Below, in pieces: positions 56,886 through 64,000 of a stretch of DNA of 64,000 nt. Source of the DNA: Streptomyces sp. NBC_00572 (GTDB taxonomy: Bacteria > Actinomycetota > Actinomycetes > Streptomycetales > Streptomycetaceae); NCBI RefSeq assembly GCF_026341815.1, contig NZ_JAPENX010000001.1, forward strand, positions 4,092,001 to 4,156,000. The letters are read 5' to 3'. Position 1 is the stretch's first letter; every line of letters begins with the position of its first letter. The notes below the pieces were generated by a model that did not search any database, was not told the origin of the DNA, and was given only the letters and a program-made list of their open reading frames with translations. A program made the translations under genes and the position numbers.

Positions 56886-58850
56886 ATGGGGGACAGGGCA
56901 ACTCTGTTGGAGACAGGGCGGTTTGTGCAGCGGCACGCCAGAAACGCCGCGGACGAGATCATCGAGGCAGTAGGGGCCGTCGATGCGGCCGTCGACACCA
57001 CCGCCGAGACCGATGCCGACACCGAGAACGAGACCGAGACCGAGGCCCGCCACCGGCGCGCCGCCGAGCGCGGCGACCTCGCCTCGATGAGCGCCCTCGG
57101 CGCGCTGCTGCTGCGCCGTGGTGACCTCGACGGCGCCGAGCCCTATCTGCGTGGCGCCACCGCCGAAGGCGACCGGGCCGCCGCGAACAACCTCGGGGTC
57201 CTGCTGCACCAGCGTGGATACGCCGAGGAGGCCGCCGGCTGGTGGCGGGTCGCCGCCGTCGCCGGTTCCGCGCCCGCCGCCCACGCCCTCGGCCGCTACC
57301 ACCGCGAGCGCGGCGACGAGCCCGCCGCCGAGTACTGGCTGCGCCAGGCCGCCGAGCAGGGCCACGCCCTCGGCGCGTACGCCCTCGCCGACCTCCTGGA
57401 GCACCGCAGCGACGTCGGCGCCGAGCGCTGGCTGCGCGCCGCCGCCGAACAGGGCCACCGCGAGGCCGCGTACCGGCTCGCCCTCGCCCTGGAGCGCCGC
57501 GCCACCGAGACGACCCGCGGCCCGCACGACACCGGCACCCGGCTCAGGGTGCCCGGCACGGGCGCGATCGTGCCCACCGGCGCCCGTGCGACGGGCGCCG
57601 ACACCGCCGTGCCCGGGCGTCCCGCGGGAGAGCCCGGCGGCGAGCCGACCGAGGCCGAGCAGTGGTTCCGGCAGGCCGCCGCGCGCGGCCACCGGCGGGC
57701 CGCGCTCCACCTCGGCGCGATCCTGGAGCACCGGGGCGAGCTCAAGGAGGCCGGCCGCTGGTACCTCAGCTCCGCCAAGGAGGGCGAGGCCAAGGCCGCC
57801 TGCGCGCTCGGCTTCCTGCTCCGCGACGCCGGTGACGAGGAGAGCGCAGCCGTGTGGTGGCTGCGCGCCGCCCAGGACGGCGACGGCAACGCGGCCAACG
57901 CGCTCGGCGCCCTGCACGCCGCCCGGGGCGAGCAGCAGACCGCCGAGCGCTGGTACCGGGCCGCCATGGACGCGGGCGACGTGAACGGCGCCTACAACCT
58001 CGGGCTGCTCTGCGCCGCCCAGGACCGCATCCCGCAGGCCGAGCAGTGGTACCGCCGGGCCGCCTACGCGGGCCACCGCGAGGCCGCCAACGCCCTCGCC
58101 GTACTGCTCCTGCAGGCCGGCGACGCCAACGGCGCCGAGCCCTGGTTCTCCAAGGCCGCCGAGGCCGGCAGCGTGGACGCCGCCTTCAACCTGGGCATCC
58201 TCCACGCGGGCCGTGACGAGGACCGTACGGCCCTCGTCTGGTACGAGCGGGCCGCGGCCGCCGGACACACCGAGGCGGCCCTCCAGGTCGGCATCGCCGC
58301 CCTCCGGGACGGCGACGAGCGGACCGCCGAGCGCCACCTGCGCTGCGCCGCCGGCGGCGGCAGCGCCGAGGCCGCCTTCCGGCTCGCCTCGGTGCTCGAC
58401 GCGCGTCGCCCCGACCCGGGCCCCGCCGTCCTCGGCGCGCCCCGGGAGGAGAAGACCGAGTGCGAGGAGTGGTACGAGCGGGCGGCCCAGCAGGGGCACC
58501 GGCGTGCCCAGGTGCGGGTCGGCATGCTCGCCGCCGGGCGCGGCGACCTGGCCGAGGCCGACCGTTGGTACCGCGAGGCGGCGGAGGCCGGCAGCCGCAA
58601 CGGCGCCTTCAACCTCGGGCTGCTCCTCGCCCGCGAGGGCAGCGAGCGCGAGGCCGCCCTGTGGTGGACCCGGGCCGCCCGGGCCGGCCACGGCCGTGCC
58701 GCGCTCCGGCTCGCGCTGCTCGCGGCACGCCGCGGGGAGCTGACCGAGGGGCGCCGCTGGTGTGCCCGCGCGGTGGAGCTGGGTCCGGCGGAGGTCGCCG
58801 AGCGGGCGGCCCGGCTGAGCGAGGCACTGCACCAGGAGCTCACCGCCTAG
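56886..58850 (+). CDS. Sel1/TPR-repeat protein
   Basis: A 654-residue protein made almost entirely of Sel1-like/TPR helix pairs of about 35 residues. Recurrent signatures are AEQWFRQAAARGHRRAALHLG, AERWYRAAMDAGDVNGAYNLG and AEPWFSKAAEAGSVDAAFNLG. The N-terminal ~50 residues are acidic and Thr-rich, and a Pro/Gly/Thr insert interrupts the array near residue 210. Such solenoids are protein-interaction scaffolds; no catalytic domain is present, and its partner is unknown. ATG 56886 is preferred over ATG 56877 because family N-termini start MGDRATLLETG. The gene lies between the two identical initiator tRNA genes. Confidence 0.88.
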   Translation: MGDRATLLETGRFVQRHARNAADEIIEAVGAVDAAVDTTAETDADTENETETEARHRRAAERGDLASMSALGALLLRRGDLDGAEPYLRGATAEGDRAAANNLGVLLHQRGYAEEAAGWWRVAAVAGSAPAAHALGRYHRERGDEPAAEYWLRQAAEQGHALGAYALADLLEHRSDVGAERWLRAAAEQGHREAAYRLALALERRATETTRGPHDTGTRLRVPGTGAIVPTGARATGADTAVPGRPAGEPGGEPTEAEQWFRQAAARGHRRAALHLGAILEHRGELKEAGRWYLSSAKEGEAKAACALGFLLRDAGDEESAAVWWLRAAQDGDGNAANALGALHAARGEQQTAERWYRAAMDAGDVNGAYNLGLLCAAQDRIPQAEQWYRRAAYAGHREAANALAVLLLQAGDANGAEPWFSKAAEAGSVDAAFNLGILHAGRDEDRTALVWYERAAAAGHTEAALQVGIAALRDGDERTAERHLRCAAGGGSAEAAFRLASVLDARRPDPGPAVLGAPREEKTECEEWYERAAQQGHRRAQVRVGMLAAGRGDLAEADRWYREAAEAGSRNGAFNLGLLLAREGSEREAALWWTRAARAGHGRAALRLALLAARRGELTEGRRWCARAVELGPAEVAERAARLSEALHQELTA

Positions 58851-58909
58851 GGCTCCGCCCCATGGATTTGCGCTGGTCGAGGGGCGTCCCGTAGAGTCGG
58901 GTTTACCGA

Positions 58910-58983
58910 CGCGGGGTGGAGCAGCTCGGTAGCTCGCTGGGCTCATAACCCAGAGGTCGCAGGTTCAAATCCTGTCCCCGCTA
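58910..58983 (+). tRNA. initiator tRNA-fMet (CAU), copy 2
   Basis: Identical in all 74 bases to the copy at 56599, including the C1-U72 mismatch, GGG/CCC anticodon stem and CAU anticodon. The ten bases before it (GGTTTACCGA) and CTCAG after it are also shared. It starts 59 bases after the Sel1-repeat gene. Confidence 0.96.
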
Positions 58984-58993
58984 CTCAGTAGCA

Positions 58994-59032
58994 ACGAAGG
59001 CCCGGATCCAGTCACTGGATCCGGGCCTTCGT
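58994..59032. terminator. terminator after tRNA-fMet copy 2
   Basis: A perfect 16-bp stem ACGAAGGCCCGGATCC (58994-59009) with 59017-59032 and a 7-base loop. The top of the stem is nearly the same as in the terminator of copy 1. Confidence 0.88.
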
Positions 59033-59049
59033 CGTGCTCGCGGCATCAC

Positions 59050-59084
59050 GAAGAAGGCCCCCGCCTGTGGCGGGGGCCTTCTTC
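59050..59084. terminator. terminator after catR
   Basis: A perfect 16-bp stem GAAGAAGGCCCCCGCC (59050-59065) with 59069-59084 and a TGT loop. It lies six bases beyond the catR stop on the minus strand. Confidence 0.88.
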
Positions 59085-59090
59085 GATGCG

Positions 59091-59510
59091 TCAGGCGGTC
59101 GTCGCGCAGCTCGGGCAGATGCCCCGGTACGTGACCTCGACGTTCGAGATGGTGAAGCCGAAGCGCTCGGTGTCCGGCAGGTCCGCCAGCGGGTCGCCGC
59201 CCGGGTGGACGTCACGGATCGCACCGCAGCGGCCGCAGACCAGGTGCTGGTGCGGCCGGTGGGCGTTGGGGTCGTAGCGCTTGGCGCGCCCGTCGGTCGC
59301 GACCTCGATGACCTCGCCGAGGGTGACCATCTCGCCCAGCGTGTTGTAGACGGTCGCGCGCGAGATTTCGGGGAGTCGCGTCACGGCGCGCGCATGGACC
59401 TCGTCGGCGGTCAGGTGCACATGATCACCGTCGAGGACCTCGGCCACGACACGCCGCTGCGCGGTCATCCGCCAGCCGCGTCCGCGCAGTCGTTCCAACA
59501 GGTCACTCAT
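59091..59510 (-). CDS. catR: Fur-family peroxide-responsive repressor CatR (PerR type)
   Basis: A 139-residue Fur-family repressor. The winged helix covers residues 5-70 with RGWRMTAQRRVVAEVL and EISRATVYNTLGEMV. The dimerisation half has the histidine-rich regulatory region HRPHQHLVC and the structural zinc cysteines C92/C95 and C132/C135. It is divergent from the catalase gene, as expected for CatR, which represses catA and itself until peroxide oxidises it. ATG 59510 has GAGTGACC nearby. Its operator is probably the palindrome at 59578-59590. PerR-type rather than Fur-type sensing is inferred from the catalase partner. Confidence 0.92.
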   Translation of the reverse strand: MSDLLERLRGRGWRMTAQRRVVAEVLDGDHVHLTADEVHARAVTRLPEISRATVYNTLGEMVTLGEVIEVATDGRAKRYDPNAHRPHQHLVCGRCGAIRDVHPGGDPLADLPDTERFGFTISNVEVTYRGICPSCATTA

Positions 59511-59571
59511 GAGGGCCAGCGTAACAGTCGCACTGCCGGGTTCCCGAACAGGTGTGACTTTAGAAGTTCAT

Positions 59572-59599
59572 TTGACTTAGACATTGTCTATTGTAGGAT
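59572..59599 (+). promoter_or_regulatory. catA promoter with embedded CatR-type palindrome
   Basis: -35 TTGACT (59572-59577) and -10 TAGGAT (59594-59599) are 16 bases apart. The spacer carries TAGACA-T-TGTCTA (59578-59590), a perfect inverted repeat. Repressor binding here would cover both promoter elements. The region is notably AT-rich for this DNA. Confidence 0.78.
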
Positions 59600-59637
59600 C
59601 GATTACGGCAGCGTAGGACAGGACGCAGGAGGCGCAC

Positions 59638-61089
59638 GTGACGCAGGGACCGCTCACCACGGAGGCCGGCGCGCCGGTCGCCGACAACCAGAACAGCGAG
59701 ACGGCGGGCGTCGGTGGTCCGGTCCTCGTCCAGGACCAGCTCCTCCTGGAGAAGCTCGCCCACTTCAACCGCGAGCGCATCCCGGAGCGCGTGGTCCACG
59801 CGCGCGGTGCCGGCGCCTACGGCACCTTCACGCTCACCCGCGACGTCTCGCGGTGGACGCGGGCCGCGTTCCTCTCCGAGGTCGGCAAGGAGACCGAGAC
59901 CTTCCTGCGCTTCTCCACCGTCGCGGGCAACCTCGGCGCGGCCGACGCGGTGCGCGACCCGCGCGGCTGGGCGCTGAAGTTCTACACCGAGGAGGGCAAC
60001 TACGACCTCGTCGGCAACAACACCCCGGTGTTCTTCATCAAGGACGCCATCAAGTTCCCCGACTTCATCCACACCCAGAAGCGCGACCCGTACTCGGGCT
60101 CGCAGGAGGCGGACAACGTCTGGGACTTCTGGGGCCTCTCCCCGGAGTCGACCCACCAGGTCACCTGGCTCTTCGGTGACCGCGGCATCCCCGCCTCGTA
60201 CCGCCACATGAACGGCTACGGCTCGCACACGTTCCAGTGGAACAACGAGGCCGGCGAGGTCTTCTGGGTCAAGTACCACTTCAAGACCGACCAGGGCATC
60301 AAGAACCTCACCCAGGACGAGGCCAACCGCCTCGCCGGCGAGGACCCGGACTCGCACCAGCGCGATCTGCGCGAGGCCATCGAGCGCGGCGACTTCCCGA
60401 CCTGGACCGTGCAGGTCCAGATCATGCCCGCGGCCGACGCGGCGGACTACCGCTTCAACCCCTTCGACCTCACCAAGGTGTGGCCGCACGAGGACTACCC
60501 GCCGATCGAGATCGGAAAGCTGGAGCTCAACCGCAACCCGGAGAACATCTTCGCCGAGGTCGAGCAGTCGATCTTCTCCCCGGCGCACTTCGTGCCCGGC
60601 ATCGGCCCGTCCCCGGACAAGATGCTCCAGGGTCGCCTCTTCGCCTACGGCGACGCCCATCGCTACCGCGTCGGCATCAACGCCGACCACCTGCCGGTGA
60701 ACCGCCCGCACGCCACCGAGGCGCGCACCCACTCCCGTGACGGCTTCCTCTACGACGGCCGCCACAAGGGCGCGAAGAACTACGAACCGAACTCCTTCGG
60801 CGGCCCGTTCCAGACGGACCGTCCGCTGTGGCAGTCCGCCCCGGTCACCGGGGGCACCGGTAACCACGCCGCCGCGGTCCACTCCGAGGACGACGACTTC
60901 ACGCAGGCGGGCAACCTCTACCGCCTGATGTCGGACGGTGAGAAGGGCCGTCTCGTGGACAACCTGGCGGGCTTCATCGCCAAGGTGTCGCGCGAGGACA
61001 TCGCCGAGCGCGCGATCGACAACTTCCGCCGGGCGGACGACGACTTCGGCAAGCGGCTGGAGGCCGCGATCCAGGCCCTGCGCGGCTGA
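59638..61089 (+). CDS. catA: monofunctional heme catalase
   Basis: A 483-residue clade-3-size catalase that converts hydrogen peroxide to water and oxygen. The catalytic His54 is in RVVHARGAGAYG, the essential Asn is in GNNTPVFFIKDAIKFPD, and the proximal heme ligand Tyr337 lies in RLFAYGDAHRYRVG. The length and lack of a C-terminal flavodoxin domain indicate a small-subunit enzyme. GTG 59638 has AGGAGG at good spacing. It is divergent from catR, with its promoter and operator in the 127-base gap, and is followed by an intrinsic terminator at 61109. It should be strongly induced by peroxide. Confidence 0.97.
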   Translation: MTQGPLTTEAGAPVADNQNSETAGVGGPVLVQDQLLLEKLAHFNRERIPERVVHARGAGAYGTFTLTRDVSRWTRAAFLSEVGKETETFLRFSTVAGNLGAADAVRDPRGWALKFYTEEGNYDLVGNNTPVFFIKDAIKFPDFIHTQKRDPYSGSQEADNVWDFWGLSPESTHQVTWLFGDRGIPASYRHMNGYGSHTFQWNNEAGEVFWVKYHFKTDQGIKNLTQDEANRLAGEDPDSHQRDLREAIERGDFPTWTVQVQIMPAADAADYRFNPFDLTKVWPHEDYPPIEIGKLELNRNPENIFAEVEQSIFSPAHFVPGIGPSPDKMLQGRLFAYGDAHRYRVGINADHLPVNRPHATEARTHSRDGFLYDGRHKGAKNYEPNSFGGPFQTDRPLWQSAPVTGGTGNHAAAVHSEDDDFTQAGNLYRLMSDGEKGRLVDNLAGFIAKVSREDIAERAIDNFRRADDDFGKRLEAAIQALRG

Positions 61090-61108
61090 GGGCGCTTGCC
61101 GTAGAGAG

Positions 61109-61146
61109 AGCGGGCCGGATTTCCGTACGGATTCCGGCCCGCTTTC
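61109..61146. terminator. terminator after catA
   Basis: A perfect 11-bp stem AGCGGGCCGGA (61109-61119) with 61133-61143, inner CCGTACGG, followed by TTT. It lies between the convergent catA and CBS-protein genes. Confidence 0.85.
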
Positions 61147-61149
61147 GCG

Positions 61150-61536
61150 TCATCCCGCGACGCTGTGCAGAGGGGTCCAGCAGCGGATGATGTCGCGCAC
61201 CGAGACGATGCCGACGGGACCCCGGTCGTCGAGGACGACCAGATGGCGGAAACCGCCGTGCGTCATGGCCTCGGCCGCCTCCTCCAGGGTCCAGGTGGGG
61301 GCGGCGAAGACGACGTCGTGGGTGGTGTGGGCGTCGGCAGTCTCGGCGTCGGGGTCCTGGTCGCGGGCCAGTGAGTTGAGGATGTCGCGCTCGGTGAGGA
61401 TGCCGAGTCCGGCGTCCCCGTCCAGGACGACGGCCGCGCCGACGCGACGCGCCGCCATCAGCCGGGCGGCCTGTCGGAGGGTGTGGGCGGGGCCGATGGT
61501 GAGGACCACGGTGCTCATGGCGTCACGGACGAGCAT
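61150..61536 (-). CDS. two-CBS-domain protein
   Basis: A 128-residue protein consisting of two CBS motifs: LVRDAMSTVVLTIGPAHTLR, GAAVVLDGDAGLGILTERDI, then THDVVFAAPTWTLEEAAEAM and HLVVLDDRGPVGIVSVRDII. A CBS pair (Bateman module) binds adenine nucleotides and senses energy state; no attached catalytic domain is present. ATG 61536 with AAGGAGG is preferred over GTG 61548. It converges on catA with 60 bases between stops. A role in stress or redox sensing is an inference from that neighbour only. Confidence 0.9.
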   Translation of the reverse strand: MLVRDAMSTVVLTIGPAHTLRQAARLMAARRVGAAVVLDGDAGLGILTERDILNSLARDQDPDAETADAHTTHDVVFAAPTWTLEEAAEAMTHGGFRHLVVLDDRGPVGIVSVRDIIRCWTPLHSVAG

Positions 61537-61753
61537 GGGCGGAGCCACCTCCTTGGTGAAACGTTCCCGCCTTCAACGAGAAGCGCTTCACAAGTTCACA
61601 AGCGGGGGGACTCTCAGAGTGACACCGGGGGAGGGGGCCGACAAGGGGGCGCGCGAGGCGCTTCCGGGGAGTGCGCGTGAGCCGCGTTCATCGTTTGTCT
61701 ACCGCCGCCGCCGAGGATCGGTACGCACGCCGAACCGAAGGAAGGCAACGGGG

Positions 61754-62281
61754 ATGAAGACGATCGTGAAGAAGACGCTGCGCGGGGCCGCGGGGGCCGC
61801 GGCGGCGGGACTGCTGGCGGTGGCGGGGACGGTGGCCGGATCCGGCACGGCCCAGGCCGCCTACGACCCCGGCACCCAGACCCTGTGGGGTGACGAGCCG
61901 CTCTACCCCGGCTGGCACGTCAGCACCGGCTACGCCCGGCTCATCATGCAGACCGACGGCAATCTCGTCTTCTACCGGACGAGCACACCGGGCGACTGGT
62001 CGAACGCCACTCCCCTCTGGCACACCGACACCGTCGGCTGCGGCTACAAGGCCGTCATGCAGAGCGACGGCCGGCTCGTGGTGCGCGGCGCGGACGGCCG
62101 CGAGTGCGCCTCACGGGGCCACGACAAGGGTGGCTCCGCCTACGCCTGCCTCCAGGTCGGGGACGGCCCGGGCGGCCTCCACATCTGGTACACCAACACC
62201 CGGTGCGGCACCTTCAACGCCCTCACGGCGCGGACACTGAGCTCGACGACCGAGGACAGGATCCTCTCCGACCTGTACTGA
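61754..62281 (+). CDS. secreted bulb-type (B-lectin) domain protein
   Basis: A 175-residue exported protein. The signal peptide has a KKTLR start and Ala-rich core (residues about 10-34) with a likely AQA-A cleavage near residue 36. The mature part contains a mannose-binding bulb-lectin pattern, LIMQTDGNLVFYR (QxDxNxVxY), and a degenerate second copy AVMQSDGRLVVRG. Four cysteines may form two disulfides. It probably binds a carbohydrate outside the cell. ATG 61754 follows GGAAGGCAACGGGG. A perfect hairpin at 62311 separates it from the convergent SARP regulator gene. Confidence 0.83.
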   Translation: MKTIVKKTLRGAAGAAAAGLLAVAGTVAGSGTAQAAYDPGTQTLWGDEPLYPGWHVSTGYARLIMQTDGNLVFYRTSTPGDWSNATPLWHTDTVGCGYKAVMQSDGRLVVRGADGRECASRGHDKGGSAYACLQVGDGPGGLHIWYTNTRCGTFNALTARTLSSTTEDRILSDLY

Positions 62282-62310
62282 CCGGCCCTGCTCCCCATCC
62301 CCCTCCACAC

Positions 62311-62347
62311 GTGGCCCCGGCCCGGACCCCCTTCCGGCCGGGGCCAC
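62311..62347. terminator. convergent terminator between lectin and SARP genes
   Basis: A perfect 12-bp stem GTGGCCCCGGCC (62311-62322) with 62336-62347 and a 13-base loop, between convergent stops (62281 and 62369). Confidence 0.87.
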
Positions 62348-62368
62348 CGCACGTCCGCGCCCGGTGGC

Positions 62369-63832
62369 TCAGCCCGAGAGACGACCCACCAGATCGGCCA
62401 CCGACCACTGCGGCCGGGCCGCGAGCCGCGCCGCCGCCGATCGCAGCCGGGCCGGCAGCCGGCCGCACAGCTCGGCCAGTTCCCGGGCCGCGTCGGCCTC
62501 TCGACGGATCCGGTCCGGGCCCGCGATCCGGGCGAGCAGTTCGTACGCGTCGTCCGGATCGAGCGGTCCGACCGGCAGCCGTACGGCCCCTGGTCCCGCT
62601 GCCACCTCCGGCTCTGCCCCCGCTGCCGCCGCCACCCCCTCCTCCGCCTCCGCCTCCGTGAGCAGGGTGGCGCACCCCGCCCCGCCGGGCAGCAGCGGCC
62701 CCGGCTCCCGTACCCCGTCGAGCAGCACCAGGACCCGGCGGCCCGCGAGCGCCGCCCGGTATCGGGCCGCCAGCTCGCCCTCGCCCGTGCCCTCCGGAGG
62801 CCGCTCGCCCAGCGCCCGCAGGAACCCGGCCAGGACCTCCCGTACGGCTCCGGGGGCATCACCCCGCGCGTACAACTGACCGTCCGGGAACGCGTCGCGC
62901 ACCCGGTGCGCCAGATGCACCGCGAGCGTCGAAGCGCCCGCCCCGTACGGCCCCGAGAGCAGGACCACCCGGCCGCCGGCCTGCCCGCCACCGGACCGCA
63001 GCAGCCCCTCCGCCTCCCGCACCTGCGCCCCGCGCCCCACCAGATCCGGGATGTCCGGCGGCAGCTGGCACGGACGCGGCACGGCGAGCCCCGGACCGTC
63101 ACGCCGGATCCGCTCGAACAGGCCGGTCAGCGCCCCGCCCGGATCCAGCCCGAGCCGCCGGTCCAGCCGCTCGCGCAAGGCCTCGAACAGCGCCAGCGCC
63201 TCCGCGCGCCGGCCGCACCGGTACAGCGCGAGCAGACACAGCCGGTGCGCCTCCTCGTCCTCCGGGCGCGCCGCCGTCAGCTCGCGCAGCGCCGCGAGGA
63301 CATCGGCGTGCCGGCCGAGCGACAGCTCCGCCTCGTACGACGCCATGACCGCCGCGTGACGCGAGGCCGCGAGGCGCTCCCGGGTGCGTGCCGCGAGCGG
63401 CCCGGGCACCCCGTCGAGCGCGGTCCCGGACCACCGGCCCAGGGCGCGCGCGAGGAGTTCCCGCGCCTCCTCGGGGGCGTCGCGCAACCGGGCGACGGCG
63501 CGGCCCGCCTCGTTCTCGTACCGGAAGACGTCCACCGCCTCGCGGGCGACGGCGAGCCGGTAGCCGCCCGGCCCGGCGACCAGGACGCCCGGACGGTCCA
63601 GCGCCCGCCGCAGCCGGTGGGCGTGCGTGCCGATCTGACCGACCGGGTCCTTGGGCCAGTCGTCCTCGTCCTCGCCCCACAGCGCCGTGATCAGCCGCTG
63701 CGTGGGCACCAGCTCTCCGGGCGCGAGCAGCAGGGCGCACAGCACCGCTCGCTGCTGCGGGCGGCCGAGCGCACGTTCCCGTCCGTCGAGCCATGCGCGC
63801 GGTGGGCCGAGAACGGCGAACTCGAGTCCCAT
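62369..63832 (-). CDS. SARP/AfsR-family regulator with degenerate P-loop
   Basis: A 487-residue regulator of the AfsR/SARP class. Residues 1-95 form an OmpR-type winged helix (FAVLGPPRAWLDGRERALGR, VGQIGTHAHRLRRALDRPGV). Residues 95-245 are the bacterial transcriptional activation (TPR-like) domain (DVFRYENEAG, LYRCGRRAEALALFEALRERL). The C-terminal 240 residues resemble an NB-ARC ATPase, but its P-loop reads GPYGAGAST at 294-302 with Ala where the essential Lys should be, so nucleotide hydrolysis is doubtful. It probably activates a secondary-metabolite or developmental gene; its target is not visible. ATG 63832 starts the family sequence. Confidence 0.87.
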   Translation of the reverse strand: MGLEFAVLGPPRAWLDGRERALGRPQQRAVLCALLLAPGELVPTQRLITALWGEDEDDWPKDPVGQIGTHAHRLRRALDRPGVLVAGPGGYRLAVAREAVDVFRYENEAGRAVARLRDAPEEARELLARALGRWSGTALDGVPGPLAARTRERLAASRHAAVMASYEAELSLGRHADVLAALRELTAARPEDEEAHRLCLLALYRCGRRAEALALFEALRERLDRRLGLDPGGALTGLFERIRRDGPGLAVPRPCQLPPDIPDLVGRGAQVREAEGLLRSGGGQAGGRVVLLSGPYGAGASTLAVHLAHRVRDAFPDGQLYARGDAPGAVREVLAGFLRALGERPPEGTGEGELAARYRAALAGRRVLVLLDGVREPGPLLPGGAGCATLLTEAEAEEGVAAAAGAEPEVAAGPGAVRLPVGPLDPDDAYELLARIAGPDRIRREADAARELAELCGRLPARLRSAAARLAARPQWSVADLVGRLSG

Positions 63833-64000
63833 GACACCCCCCCTGAGCCATGAGTACTTCGCGGTTGACGTGGCGCATCATAGGCCGCCGGGACGCGCCG
63901 CCCGGAGGGGTTGCGGACCGTCGGCGCGCCGCGCCGACCAGCGGAAACAAGAGGGAAAGACGGGGGTCACGGTGGACACGGTGGACACGGTGGGCAGGGG
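63833..64000. other. right-edge intergenic region with GGTGGACAC repeats
   Basis: The upstream region of the SARP-type gene. At 63970-63996 there are two and a half copies of a GGTGGACAC unit. A GTG here could begin a plus-strand gene that continues beyond the window, but too little sequence remains to decide. Confidence 0.35.

Noticed and set aside
63970..64000. start of a plus-strand gene at the right edge
   Set aside because: A GTG and a G-rich stretch exist, but about ten codons of a GGTGGACAC repeat are not enough to call a gene.

Overview
The window is about 64 kb of very GC-rich DNA with strong third-position GC bias, frequent GTG starts, short intergenic gaps and a WhiB-like regulator. 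It looks like the conserved core of a Streptomyces (or close relative) chromosome. No transposase, integrase, CRISPR array, plasmid gene or rRNA is visible. The gene order also echoes a mycobacterial block: RNA helicase, TetR regulator, MoeZ, the AdnA/AdnB helicase-nucleases, NudC, mycoredoxin, UvrD2, WhiB7, an ABC1 kinase, a zinc metalloprotease and a PDZ/Lon-type protease.

Layout. 1-7.1 kb: DEAD-box RNA helicase (cut by the left edge), a ferritin-like protein, small conserved proteins, a TetR regulator, an alpha/beta hydrolase and a DUF3152 metallopeptidase-like membrane protein. 7.2-12.9 kb: a 31-residue leader peptide and a hairpin with a T-rich tail precede a complete peptide-type ABC importer operon (lipoprotein, two permeases, fused double ATPase), suggesting cysteine-responsive attenuation of a sulfur-source importer. 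13-18 kb: a four-gene cell-surface carbohydrate operon (PelF-like glycosyltransferase, multi-pass membrane protein, sugar epimerase, spherulin-4-like hydrolase). 18-26 kb: moeZ, two tandem secreted TAP-type alpha/beta hydrolases, a large pseudokinase/LPG-synthase-like membrane protein and an alkyltransferase-like DNA repair protein.

26-39 kb is a DNA repair and redox block: adnA, a secreted LppX-like protein, adnB, an M20 peptidase, nudC, a mycoredoxin and uvrD2. 39-40.5 kb is the wblC (whiB7) locus. It has an AT-rich element abutting a -35 box, an upstream ORF and a perfect intrinsic terminator before wblC, which is the expected architecture of an antibiotic-sensing transcription attenuator. 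40.5-53.5 kb holds an ABC1 kinase, an E1-like ThiF protein divergent from a YgjP-type metallopeptidase, a TerD-AIM24 plus AIM24 plus AIM24 operon, a Nudix hydrolase with a zinc metalloprotease, an SDR protein, moaE, a PDZ/Lon-type protease and a PPA1309-family protein.

53.6-64 kb: a UPF0182 membrane protein, two identical initiator tRNA genes flanking a Sel1/TPR-repeat protein, the divergent catR-catA peroxide pair with a palindrome inside the catA promoter, a CBS-domain protein, a secreted bulb-lectin-like protein and a SARP/AfsR-type regulator whose P-loop lacks its lysine. Strong terminator-like hairpins separate most transcription units. Starts were chosen from ribosome-binding sites, family N-termini and overlaps with neighbours. 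Nothing was checked by database search, so functions rest on motif recognition.
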